Shown here: one piece after another, positions 32,754 to 41,036 of the stretch
Numbering within the stretch: position 1 is the stretch's first letter
Layout: every line of letters starts with the position of its first letter
Source of the DNA: CAMCYM01 sp964405405
Lineage (GTDB): Bacteria > Bacteroidota > Bacteroidia > Flavobacteriales_D > Sanyastnellaceae
Length of the DNA stretch: 64,000 bases
NCBI GenBank assembly: GCA_964405405.1
Contig: CAYONT010000001.1
Span: 92,887-156,886 of the forward strand
Reading direction: 5' to 3'
The notes under the pieces: generated by a model
The model's database searches: none
What the model was told of the DNA's origin: nothing
What the model saw: only the letters and a program-made list of their open reading frames with translations
Made by a program: the position numbers and the translations under genes

Positions 32754-35700
32754 TCAGAAGTCAAGTTGAAGGGATAGGCTGAAGACCCGGCGTTGCCAGC
32801 GGTTGTCATCGACGCCGAAGCCCCAATCGGCGCGCAACCAGTAGCCCAACAACCGACTCCGCAACCCGAAGCCCGTGGCCCAAATCACAGGATCGTGGTT
32901 GTTGTCAATGACGACCGTGATGGGATTGGCGGCAAACGTGGTTTGGTTGAAGGCATTCTCGTCGCTGTATGGGTGAAGGCCGGTCCAAGCCGTTCCGATG
33001 TCCGCGAATCCCACGACTTGGAAGTGTCGGATGAAATCGGATTGGGCAGGCCGCCGGGAGAAAGTGGAGGCGACGGGCAAGCGGATTTCGACGTTCGCGA
33101 GGGCCATGTGCGCCCCGTTGCGTGCATTGGTGCGGAACCCGCGGAGTGGGGTGATGCGGGTTTGGTATGCGAAGCGAACCTCCGGGTCAATGGAAGCCCC
33201 CGCATTGGCGGCGATGGACAGCGAATTGTCTACCCCGCCGACTTGGTGCAACAACCGTTGCTGACCGAAAGAGAAGTTCGCAGCCGCCCGAACGGCGAGG
33301 ATGGTATTGCGGAAGAGGGGAACGTAGTGGCGGAAGTCCCCACCGGCCGTGCCGAAGGTAGCGCCTTGGCGGTCGGTGGACACGTGGTACTCGACCCAGG
33401 CCTTGGCCCGTGTGCCCTCCCGGATGTTCAGTTCCCGCTCTCGGGTGGCATCGTGGACATAGCTCAGCAATCCGCCCGCCAGCGTGCCGAAGGTCGTGGG
33501 TTGACCGAGGTTGTAAGTGTCGGTGGCCAAACGTGCCTTCCGATCCAATCGGTAGGTCCCTTCGATGCGCACACTGCGCACCTCATCGAAGGGGTAGGTC
33601 CAACGGCCGCGGAGCAGGTGTACGTGGGTTTCGACCAAGGACCGGTTGTCGGGGGTGATTTGCTGGAAGCCTTGACGCTCCAGCGAGAGGGTGCGGTCCC
33701 AACGCCGATCAAAGCGGCTGAAAGCCAGCCCGTAACGGCTGTTGTCCAAGCTCCCAGAAAGTCGGAAGCCGGCTGTGAACCGGCGGTCTTCGAACAGGTC
33801 GCTCGCGCTGATGCGGGTGAGACCGCCGAGTCCGGGCTGGGATTGGACCACTCCATTGTAAACCTGGTAAAACGAGTTTCCGAAGGTGTTGTCCAATTGG
33901 GACGTAACCGACTCCATCGCGTAGTTGAGCCGGTAGTTGCGGGGGGCCGGCAATGTGACTTGGACCGGAGGGGCAGGACCGGAGGACAGGGTGTCGGCTG
34001 GCCCGGAGGGCAGGGGGAAATTGGGTGCGGGCAGCGAGGAGTAGGTGGAACTTCCCGGTGCTTGGGTTGGGTCAGATTCGGGAGCTGGGGCTCCCAGGGG
34101 GCCGAAGCGGTAATCCCGAAAGTCTACTTCGCCGCGCCCCGGCTCCCACTTCCAGCCCGCACGAACATCGTCGACGGGCGCGGGGGTGGCCCCCGGGAGG
34201 AATCCCTCCTGTCCGGGCCGGTCGGCATGCGGCCGGCTGCGGACGTACAGATGTCCTCCCCATTGCATGCCGTACCACAGGGATTCCGTTCCCTCGGCAT
34301 CGGCCCCGGTCGCGAGAGACTGCACAGGAACCTCCAGGACCTCGGCCAGCTGCAGGGGGAAGAAAAACCGGTAGTGGACCGCGGTGTCGATGGACTCCAC
34401 CACGCTGTCCCGCCATGCCACCATGCGGGTCTGCTCTCCCAGCGGGTTTTCCGCCAAGAAGGTCCAGGGAGACCGGGGCGCGTCCAAGGGCGTGGGTTGT
34501 CGCTCGTCCCAATCCGGTGTGGACGTCACCCGGGTCAACTTGCGGTCCTCGCTGTCCAGGTCCAGCAAAAACACGTCCCTCGTGGTCGCAAATGGCGCAG
34601 GCCCCTTGTCGCTGGTCCACCGGTCCTCGGGTCGGTTGGAGACGAAAGCAATGCTGCGCCCATCCCTCGAAAACTGTGGGTCCAGGTCGTCGTAAGCATC
34701 CTCCCACAGCGGCAGGTGGTTGTTCCCGATGACTTGGTAGAGGTACAGGTCTGACCGTCCTTCCCGGACCCCGCTGAAGACCAGCGTACGGCCGTCCGGT
34801 GCGAAGTCCATGGACAGGATTTTGTCGATGCGGAAGACCGGTTTCTTCATCCGGCGGCCGGAGGCCAAATCATAAGTAACCAGGTAATTCTGGTTGCGGG
34901 ACTCGAGGGTGTAGGTCACCGAGGTACCGCTGGGATGCCAGGCGAAGACGGGGTAACCCGTGTCCTGGATGCGGTCGAGTTTGGGTCCATGCCGGGCCAC
35001 GCGGGTGCGCTTCCCGGTCTGGGTGTCCACGAGGTGGACGCGGATTTGGCCTCGCTCCTCGGTGGCATAAACGGCCTGCAGGCCATCGGGGCTGAGGGCG
35101 AAGCGCAAGAGGGCCCTGTCGCGGTGGAGCCGGATGGGGAGGTCGCCCGGAGCGCGGGCGGCCCGCCGAATGTCCCGCCGGCTGCTGAGCGCGGGCAGGT
35201 CCCCGGGACGCTCGGGAAGGGCCCGCAAGTGGTAGGCAGCGGTTTCCTGAAACAGCTGTTCTATGCTCAGGCCGGTGGCGAAGAGGAACCCGCTTTCGGG
35301 GCTCCGGCTCACCCGGGTCATGTACAGGACGTTCGCGATGACCGCCGGGCCGAAGATGTCCCCAATGTACTTCCACACGGCATGGCCCAGCAGGGCGGCT
35401 TCGTCGCCGTAGGTCTGCTGGATGCGCGGAATCCGGCCCCGGAGGGCGGCGTCGAGGACCGGGCCAGCCGTGGCCGCGGACCAGGGCTGGCCCACGTAAC
35501 GGTAGAGTCCTTCCTTGTACCATTCGGGGAAGGAGAGCATCGAACTGTTCCGGAGCGCATCCTGCCACTGCCCGCCGAACATGATCTGGTTGAACAAGAT
35601 GCGCGCCAGGCCTGAGCGCAAGTCCCGCAGGAGCACCTCGGTGTCCCCGGTGCCGTAGAGGAACAACTTCGAGCCGATGAGTCTTGCTGTTCCGCCGATG

Positions 35701-36083
35701 TTCTCGCCCCCCTCCAGCTGCGCACCGACATTGGACTCCCGAAACTCCTGAACATGGTTGTACACCAGGATCTGGATGGGCCCCTCCAAGGTCCGGTCCA
35801 AGGCCGTCTCCACCTCCCGCCGCACGCTCGGGAGCCAAGCCGCCACGCGCGCCGCCAGTTCGCTCCCGCCCTGATAGTAGTAAACCTCCATGTCCCCCAA
35901 AGGGAGGTATTGCCAGGTATACTCCCGGGTTTGGATGCGGTTCTGGCCAAACCCCATGCTGGTTCCCTCGTAAAACTGCCCCCAAACCGCAGTCCCTACC
36001 CCCCCTCCGAGCAGCCATCCCACGAGCCCTACGGCCAGCAACCGGGCCCAGGAGGATGGAACGAAGGAGGAAACGCGTTGCAT
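32754..36083 (-). CDS. Large outer-membrane protein with TolB-like propeller and C-terminal barrel
   Basis: A 1109-residue exported protein. The signal peptide (MQRVSSFVPSSWARLLAVGL, cleavage near VWGQ) precedes a peptidase-like helical region (about 70-300: FPEWYKEGLYRYVGQPW). Beta-propeller PD40-like repeats follow (about 330-600: LRFALSPDGLQAVYATEE, DPQFSRDGRSIAFVSNRP). After a Pro/Ser-rich linker, the last 350 residues form a BamA/surface-antigen-like barrel (RGFRTNARNGAHMALANVEIRLPV, ending VFSLSLQLDF). Similar large proteins occur across Bacteroidota without known function. The ATG at 36083 is chosen over one 25 codons upstream because TAATTTCG precedes it by 9 nt. Confidence 0.85.
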   Translation of the reverse strand: MQRVSSFVPSSWARLLAVGLVGWLLGGGVGTAVWGQFYEGTSMGFGQNRIQTREYTWQYLPLGDMEVYYYQGGSELAARVAAWLPSVRREVETALDRTLEGPIQILVYNHVQEFRESNVGAQLEGGENIGGTARLIGSKLFLYGTGDTEVLLRDLRSGLARILFNQIMFGGQWQDALRNSSMLSFPEWYKEGLYRYVGQPWSAATAGPVLDAALRGRIPRIQQTYGDEAALLGHAVWKYIGDIFGPAVIANVLYMTRVSRSPESGFLFATGLSIEQLFQETAAYHLRALPERPGDLPALSSRRDIRRAARAPGDLPIRLHRDRALLRFALSPDGLQAVYATEERGQIRVHLVDTQTGKRTRVARHGPKLDRIQDTGYPVFAWHPSGTSVTYTLESRNQNYLVTYDLASGRRMKKPVFRIDKILSMDFAPDGRTLVFSGVREGRSDLYLYQVIGNNHLPLWEDAYDDLDPQFSRDGRSIAFVSNRPEDRWTSDKGPAPFATTRDVFLLDLDSEDRKLTRVTSTPDWDERQPTPLDAPRSPWTFLAENPLGEQTRMVAWRDSVVESIDTAVHYRFFFPLQLAEVLEVPVQSLATGADAEGTESLWYGMQWGGHLYVRSRPHADRPGQEGFLPGATPAPVDDVRAGWKWEPGRGEVDFRDYRFGPLGAPAPESDPTQAPGSSTYSSLPAPNFPLPSGPADTLSSGPAPPVQVTLPAPRNYRLNYAMESVTSQLDNTFGNSFYQVYNGVVQSQPGLGGLTRISASDLFEDRRFTAGFRLSGSLDNSRYGLAFSRFDRRWDRTLSLERQGFQQITPDNRSLVETHVHLLRGRWTYPFDEVRSVRIEGTYRLDRKARLATDTYNLGQPTTFGTLAGGLLSYVHDATRERELNIREGTRAKAWVEYHVSTDRQGATFGTAGGDFRHYVPLFRNTILAVRAAANFSFGQQRLLHQVGGVDNSLSIAANAGASIDPEVRFAYQTRITPLRGFRTNARNGAHMALANVEIRLPVASTFSRRPAQSDFIRHFQVVGFADIGTAWTGLHPYSDENAFNQTTFAANPITVVIDNNHDPVIWATGFGLRSRLLGYWLRADWGFGVDDNRWQRRVFSLSLQLDF

Positions 36084-36092
36084 GATCACTGC

Positions 36093-36100
36093 CGAAATTA
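36093..36100 (-). promoter_or_regulatory. -7-like box TAATTTCG of the large outer-membrane protein
   Basis: TTCG variant 9 nt before the ATG at 36083. If it is used, the upstream in-frame ATG at 36158 cannot be the start. Confidence 0.5.
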
Positions 36101-36156
36101 CGATGCGCAGCCCACTTCGGTTGCTGTCCCCCCGGCTCAGGTTGTAATTTGCGGTC

Positions 36157-36822
36157 ATGGCAAGGGTACATGTTCGGGCTTTCGGCCCCTTTCAGGAGAA
36201 CACGGTGGTGGTGGATGCGGGAAACGGGCGGGCCGTGGTCATCGATCCCGGGATGTCAGATGCGGCAGAGCGCCGGGAGTTCCGCCGTTGGTTGGACGAT
36301 TTGGGGTTGGAGCCGGTGGACTTGGTATTGACCCATGCCCACCTGGACCATGTGGCGGGATGTGGCTGGATGGAGTCCACCTACGGCCTGCGGCCTGCGG
36401 TCCATCCCTTGGACGAGCCCACTTACCGCCAGGCGCCGCTCGCGGGTCAGCTCTACGGATTCCCGATCGATGCGTTGCCCGAGCCGCGCTGGGGTCTGGA
36501 GCATGGCACCGCGCTGGATTGGGGGGTTCCCATCGAAGTGCGGTGGGCACCCGGCCACGCCCCCGGTCACGTGGTCTTTGTGTGCCCGTCGGAACGCTGG
36601 GTCATCGGGGGCGACGTGTTGTTCCGCGACAGCGTGGGCCGTACGGATTTGCCGGGAGGGGATGGGCGGGGTTTGGCCTTGAGCATCGTCCGGGAATTGT
36701 ATAGCCTGCCCGATGATTTTCAGGTCTACCCCGGCCATGGGGAACCCACGAACATCGGGCACGAACGTCTTCACAATCCGTTTGTCAACGAAGCGGGCTC
36801 AGGCTTGCTTCAACGTGAATGA
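36157..36822 (+). CDS. Metallo-beta-lactamase-fold hydrolase, glyoxalase II-like
   Basis: A 221-residue enzyme of the MBL fold. The binuclear metal site is complete: THAHLDH (HxHxDH), PGHAPGHV with a metal His, GGDVLF with the bridging Asp, and the late PGHGEPT His. The length and spacing match glyoxalase II-like thioester hydrolases and related persulfide dioxygenases; the substrate is not determined. It is cytoplasmic, with no signal peptide. It is divergent from the large outer-membrane protein gene. Its last 24 nt overlap the 3' end of the histidine-kinase gene on the opposite strand. Confidence 0.9.
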   Translation: MARVHVRAFGPFQENTVVVDAGNGRAVVIDPGMSDAAERREFRRWLDDLGLEPVDLVLTHAHLDHVAGCGWMESTYGLRPAVHPLDEPTYRQAPLAGQLYGFPIDALPEPRWGLEHGTALDWGVPIEVRWAPGHAPGHVVFVCPSERWVIGGDVLFRDSVGRTDLPGGDGRGLALSIVRELYSLPDDFQVYPGHGEPTNIGHERLHNPFVNEAGSGLLQRE

Positions 36823-37818
36823 GAAGGTAGAGCCCTCACCCAGCTGAGAGCGCACCTCCACTTCGGACCCGTGGGCTTCGATGATGTGCTTCACGATGGC
36901 GAGCCCCAATCCGGAACCGCCCGCGGCCCGGGATCGGCTGGCATCCACCCGAAAGAACCGTTCGAACAGCCGCGGCATGGCTTCGGCGGGGATGCCGATG
37001 CCCGTGTCCTGAACCTCGACCCGCACCCGGTCTTCCCGCTGGCTCAACCGAATGGTGGTCGTGCCCTCCGGCCGGCCATACTTGATGGAGTTGCTGATGA
37101 GGTTCGTCAGGACCTGCCCCAACCGCATTTCGTCGCCCAGCACCGGAAGTTGCAGATGCCCCCCTGCATCCAACTGGACTGTGATGCCCGCCTTGCGCGC
37201 TTTGCTCCCCAGGGCCTCGAGGGTTTCTTCGATGAGCGGGATGAGGTCCATTCGCCGCATTTCGAGTTCCAGCACCCCGCTTTCGATGCGTGTGATGGTA
37301 TCGAGGTCTTCCAGCAATCCCACCATGCGGTCGATGTTGCGCACCGCAGTTTGCAGAAATTGTTGCCGTTTCTGGGGGTCCTGCAGCCCGCCGTCGTGCA
37401 GTGTGTAGACCGTGCTTTGCACAATTTGAGCGGGGGTTCGCAATTCGTGGGCCAAATTCCCAATAAAGTCTTTCCTGTACTTCGCAGCCTCCTTCAACTT
37501 GCTCATTTCAGAGGTTTGCGTTTGGCTCCAATTCCGCCGGGCGAGTCGGATCCATTCACCCCAGGGCTGCAACATGCCACCGGGGCCCAGCCCAGCATCC
37601 TCCATGGGCCGCATGATGATCCGCCGCATCCAGAGGATGCCGGCGGCGGCAACCCCAGCGCCGACCCCACAGGCCGCAGCCACGAGCCGAGGTCCCAGCG
37701 GAACCCCCAACGCGAAAGTGGTCAGGCACGTGGCGAGTCCGGCCAGCAGGCCCAGCCGCAACGCCAGTGCCGACAGGGAATGGCGGTGCAACCCCCGCCG
37801 TTTGCTGCGGGCTTCCAC
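36799..37818 (-). CDS. Membrane sensor histidine kinase
   Basis: A 339-residue kinase, GTG start. Two close transmembrane segments (about 15-37 and 43-64) with almost no periplasmic loop suggest membrane or intracellular sensing, as in PhoR-type proteins. HisKA holds the phospho-acceptor H124 in NLAHELRTP; the ATPase domain has LTNLISNSIKYG (N box), DTGIGI (G1) and GSGLGLAIV (G2). The GTG at 37818 lies one base after the response-regulator stop, which favours it over upstream ATGs. The 3' end overlaps the MBL gene by 24 nt. Confidence 0.9.
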   Translation of the reverse strand: MEARSKRRGLHRHSLSALALRLGLLAGLATCLTTFALGVPLGPRLVAAACGVGAGVAAAGILWMRRIIMRPMEDAGLGPGGMLQPWGEWIRLARRNWSQTQTSEMSKLKEAAKYRKDFIGNLAHELRTPAQIVQSTVYTLHDGGLQDPQKRQQFLQTAVRNIDRMVGLLEDLDTITRIESGVLELEMRRMDLIPLIEETLEALGSKARKAGITVQLDAGGHLQLPVLGDEMRLGQVLTNLISNSIKYGRPEGTTTIRLSQREDRVRVEVQDTGIGIPAEAMPRLFERFFRVDASRSRAAGGSGLGLAIVKHIIEAHGSEVEVRSQLGEGSTFSFTLKQA

Positions 37819-37819
37819 C

Positions 37820-38500
37820 TCAGGACTCGAACTTGTATCCCACTCCTTTGACGGTCCGGAACCGGTCATTGCCCAATTTTTCCCGAAGTTTACGGATATG
37901 TACGTCAATGGTGCGGTCTCCGACCACGACGTCGTCTCCCCAAACCCCCGACAGGATGGCTTCCCGGGTGAAGACCTTGCCCGGCTGGGATGCCAGCAAG
38001 CGCAGCAGTTCAAATTCTTTTCGGGGCAGGGTCAGCTCTTCACCGTGTGCCACCACCACGTAACGGTCCACATCGATGTGAATGGCCTGTTCTCCTGCAT
38101 CCGATGAGGAGGTGGAAGGGTTCGATTCCAGCCGGCGGAGCAGGGCCTTGACGCGGCTCACGAGCACCTTGGGCTTGACCGGCTTGAGGATGTAGTCGTC
38201 TGCGCCTGCGTCGAAGCCGGCGATTTGGCTGTAATCTTCCCCCCGGGCGGTCAGGAAGGCCACCAAGCAATGCTTGAGATCGGGGTCTTGCCGCAGATGT
38301 GCGCATGTTTCGACACCATCCATCTCAGGCATCATGACATCCAGCAGGATGAGGTCGGGTTTGCGCCTTCTGGCCGCGGCCAAGGCTTCGATTCCATTGC
38401 CTGCCGTTTCCACTTCAAAACCGGCTTCTGACAGGATGATGGACAGCACATCTGCGATGTCTTGTTCGTCGTCCACAAGGAGAATGGAATGCGTTGCCAT
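37820..38500 (-). CDS. OmpR/PhoB-family response regulator
   Basis: A 226-residue regulator. The receiver domain (about 4-120) has acidic pocket D10/D11, phosphorylation site D54, switch T84 and K106. A winged-helix DNA-binding domain (about 135-226) includes LTLPRKEFELLRLLASQPGK and GDRTIDVHIRKLREKLG. It is co-transcribed with the kinase that follows, so the two form one system; the stimulus and targets are unknown. The ATG at 38500 begins the receiver domain directly. Confidence 0.94.
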   Translation of the reverse strand: MATHSILLVDDEQDIADVLSIILSEAGFEVETAGNGIEALAAARRRKPDLILLDVMMPEMDGVETCAHLRQDPDLKHCLVAFLTARGEDYSQIAGFDAGADDYILKPVKPKVLVSRVKALLRRLESNPSTSSSDAGEQAIHIDVDRYVVVAHGEELTLPRKEFELLRLLASQPGKVFTREAILSGVWGDDVVVGDRTIDVHIRKLREKLGNDRFRTVKGVGYKFES

Positions 38501-38580
38501 GGGGGGGGGATGAAGCGGGCTGGGATGCGAAGTTCGGCGCTGGCGTGTTTCCAAATCGTCAAGCGAACATCACCGTAACC

Positions 38581-39690
38581 TTAATGTCCTGTCCGGGGCT
38601 GTGCATCTCGGATGCGCGAGAAGCGCAGCGCATGGAGCATCCACCGTGGCATGGGTGCTTCGGGGGCCCGTTTTTGAACATTGAGGAACAGCCCCCATTT
38701 CTCTACGATGGGGACCCGGTGGACCTCGATGAGCTCAATCCAGGTTTCATCGGCGTCGTCGATGTAGGTGCAATGAACGCGGGTCTTGCCCATGCCGATG
38801 GCGTCATTTGAGTCGCAGCGGAAGGGAAAGCCCTGGGCCGTGAGGTGGGTCCGCAAGGCGCCCATCTCCCGAACATCCATGCCCAGGTGGGCGATGCCTG
38901 TGTCGCACCAAATTCGGTCCCGGAAGATCCGTGAGGGGGTGCGGTCCAACGCCTGCACGAGTTCGATGGTGGTGTGTCCGATGATGGGGGAGAATCCGCC
39001 TCCGGCCGGCGTGCGGGGTCTCAGCCGGACCCTCCGGTAGCGCTCTCCTCCGCGCGGCAGAGCCGCCCAATCGGCGAAGACCCCGCTTTCATCCCACAGC
39101 ACTTCATCATAACCCAGTTCCTTCCCGTACAGCGCCATCGCCTGGTCGATGTCACTGACCCCGATGGTACATCCCATACCGCCCGAGGAGGGGTGTCGGA
39201 GTGCTGCAAAGTTCCCGGTATCTGGGACCACCTGGAACCAGATGCCATCGGGATCTTGCAGCCAAAAGGTGGCATCGCCCCACGGCGTTTGTCCCACCTG
39301 GGTTTCGCAGAACATGCCCGCTTGGGCGGCGATGGGCAGGGCGTGGCGGTGCATCGCAGCCACATCGTGGGTTTTCATGGTCACCGCGAGCAACCCCAAG
39401 TCGCCCCATTCTACGAGGGCCGATCGGGGCACAAAAGAGGTGGGTTGCAGCACCTCAAATGCACAACCGCCTTGCAGGTTCATCACCATGGAGGCCCGCT
39501 TGGTGATGGTTTCTCCCCGGGTGTGGCTCCGCATCAGCGGGGCTTCCTGTATAGAATCGAACAGGGAGATGTCCATTCCGAACAACCTGCGGTACAGCGG
39601 AAGGGTTCGGTCCATGTCGGTCACGGCAATGCCGATGTGCTGGATTCCAAGGATTTTGCCCGGACGTGCGGGAGGAGAGGGAGCGGTCAT
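38581..39690 (-). CDS. Two-module VOC (glyoxalase-fold) family protein
   Basis: A 369-residue cytoplasmic protein with two vicinal-oxygen-chelate modules. The first begins GIQHIGIAVTDMDRTLPLY (about 15-150) and includes WLQDPDGIWFQVV; the second begins GCTIGVSDIDQAMALYGKE (about 170-345) with GIAHLGMDV and ETWIELIEV. Metal-ligand candidates are His and Glu in those motifs. Such proteins include dioxygenases, lyases and epimerases, so the reaction is open. Its start overlaps the acyltransferase stop by 4 nt (ATGA). It is the last gene of pheT, acyltransferase, VOC. Confidence 0.82.
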   Translation of the reverse strand: MTAPSPPARPGKILGIQHIGIAVTDMDRTLPLYRRLFGMDISLFDSIQEAPLMRSHTRGETITKRASMVMNLQGGCAFEVLQPTSFVPRSALVEWGDLGLLAVTMKTHDVAAMHRHALPIAAQAGMFCETQVGQTPWGDATFWLQDPDGIWFQVVPDTGNFAALRHPSSGGMGCTIGVSDIDQAMALYGKELGYDEVLWDESGVFADWAALPRGGERYRRVRLRPRTPAGGGFSPIIGHTTIELVQALDRTPSRIFRDRIWCDTGIAHLGMDVREMGALRTHLTAQGFPFRCDSNDAIGMGKTRVHCTYIDDADETWIELIEVHRVPIVEKWGLFLNVQKRAPEAPMPRWMLHALRFSRIRDAQPRTGH

Positions 39691-41036
39691 CGGTCGGAGG
39701 ATGGGTTTTCGACGGAACGAAGGTAATGGAGCCACGCTTGGGCCGTGGGTGGGTGGTCCCAAGCACGGCGTGCGAGGAAACGGTTTCGGGCATTGCGCAG
39801 GGCCTCGAACCCAATGCCAGCTGCCCGGGTGGCCAAAAGTTGCAGGGTGAAGGCACCGAGGACCACGCTCCAGAATCCGCCCACCCCGGCCACTGCTTCC
39901 GGTACCGTGGCGCGGAGGATGGCTGCGCTGGCTATGGCGGTGAGCAACCAGGTCAGGGGGAAGAGCAACATCCCGACCGACAGTTTGAAGGTGCTGACGA
40001 AGCAGATGTCCCGGATCTTGCGCCGGGCTTGGGCGCCGATGAACAGGGCCACCGGAAGGGATGGAAGTGCCAGGATCCAAGCCCAAGACGTCAGCAGCAG
40101 CGTCCCCCAGGGGATGGGGCGTACCTCCTCCGGCGTGGTGCCAAGGTCCTCCGGTCGAATCCGCGCACCAACTCCTTGCGCCTCGGCGGCATCCCAAGCC
40201 CGGGCCACCTGGGCCAGCGTGCTCTCCGTCAACCCGGCCAGCGCGCCCACCCGGTTACGCAGCTCGGCCCAACCCTCGGGGGGGCATTCCGTGGAACGCA
40301 GGGCCCGGACATACGGATGCAACACGCGCAGGTGGCCGGGGTGGGGAACATCGACCATGAGGGCACGCAGCGCAGACTCCATGCGGCGTACCAAGGTCGG
40401 TACGTCCAGTTGCTGCGTCGCTTCATCCCACAGGTCATGCCAAGCGATGGGCGCCCCCACCCGGTAGCGCAGGTTCCGCCGGAACGCGCCATAGTCTTCA
40501 TAATCCAGCCCTACCGGAACCAGGTGGATGCAGGCCAAACCCGGTTCCGCCCGCCGGGCCATCGCCAACAAATCTGTGACCCCGCGCTTCAGGGGCCTGA
40601 GGCTCGGTTCGCCCGCATGGTTCCCCTCTGGATACAACCCCACCGTGGCCCCACGGCCCAGACGGGCGACGCACACCTCAAAGATGCGCTGGTTGCGCTC
40701 GTTGATGTCCGTGAGCCGATCCCGGCGCCGGAAAATCGGCATCATGTTGAAGCCGAACAGCAAAAACCGCAGAAACCGGCCGTTGAACACATCCGAACGG
40801 GTGAGCCAATGCACTTGGTGACCGCCCAACAGCGTGCAGTGCACCAAGGGGTCCATGAGGCCGTTTTGGTGGTTCGAAATCAAGACCATGGGCTCACCCG
40901 GTGGAGGCAAGTGCTCCATGCCGTCCGTCCCCGTGATGCGGTGAAACCGCGTGACGGCTGAGGCCACCCAGGGCAGGGTCACCCGGTACAGCGGATGCGT
41001 CCGCTGGATGGGGGGAAGGTGAAAGGGCTTGCTCAC
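39687..41036 (-). CDS. PlsC-type lysophospholipid/glycerol-phosphate acyltransferase with membrane C terminus
   Basis: A 449-residue membrane-associated acyltransferase. The catalytic motif is N55-H56 to D62 in SNHQNGLMDPL, the His-x5-Asp form seen in a Bacteroidota subgroup (NHPNxxLDP), followed by PIFRRRD and YPEGNH (the acceptor-binding EGN). The C-terminal third (about 305-400) has three hydrophobic segments. The likely role is phospholipid or acyl-lipid assembly. It overlaps the pheT stop by 4 nt and the VOC start by 4 nt, giving a tightly coupled trio whose common logic is unclear. Confidence 0.87.
   Translation of the reverse strand: MSKPFHLPPIQRTHPLYRVTLPWVASAVTRFHRITGTDGMEHLPPPGEPMVLISNHQNGLMDPLVHCTLLGGHQVHWLTRSDVFNGRFLRFLLFGFNMMPIFRRRDRLTDINERNQRIFEVCVARLGRGATVGLYPEGNHAGEPSLRPLKRGVTDLLAMARRAEPGLACIHLVPVGLDYEDYGAFRRNLRYRVGAPIAWHDLWDEATQQLDVPTLVRRMESALRALMVDVPHPGHLRVLHPYVRALRSTECPPEGWAELRNRVGALAGLTESTLAQVARAWDAAEAQGVGARIRPEDLGTTPEEVRPIPWGTLLLTSWAWILALPSLPVALFIGAQARRKIRDICFVSTFKLSVGMLLFPLTWLLTAIASAAILRATVPEAVAGVGGFWSVVLGAFTLQLLATRAAGIGFEALRNARNRFLARRAWDHPPTAQAWLHYLRSVENPSSDR

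Noticed and set aside
32793..34754. A 653-codon plus-strand frame antisense to the large outer-membrane protein
   Set aside because: No domain or start signal, and the minus-strand frame has clear propeller and barrel motifs.
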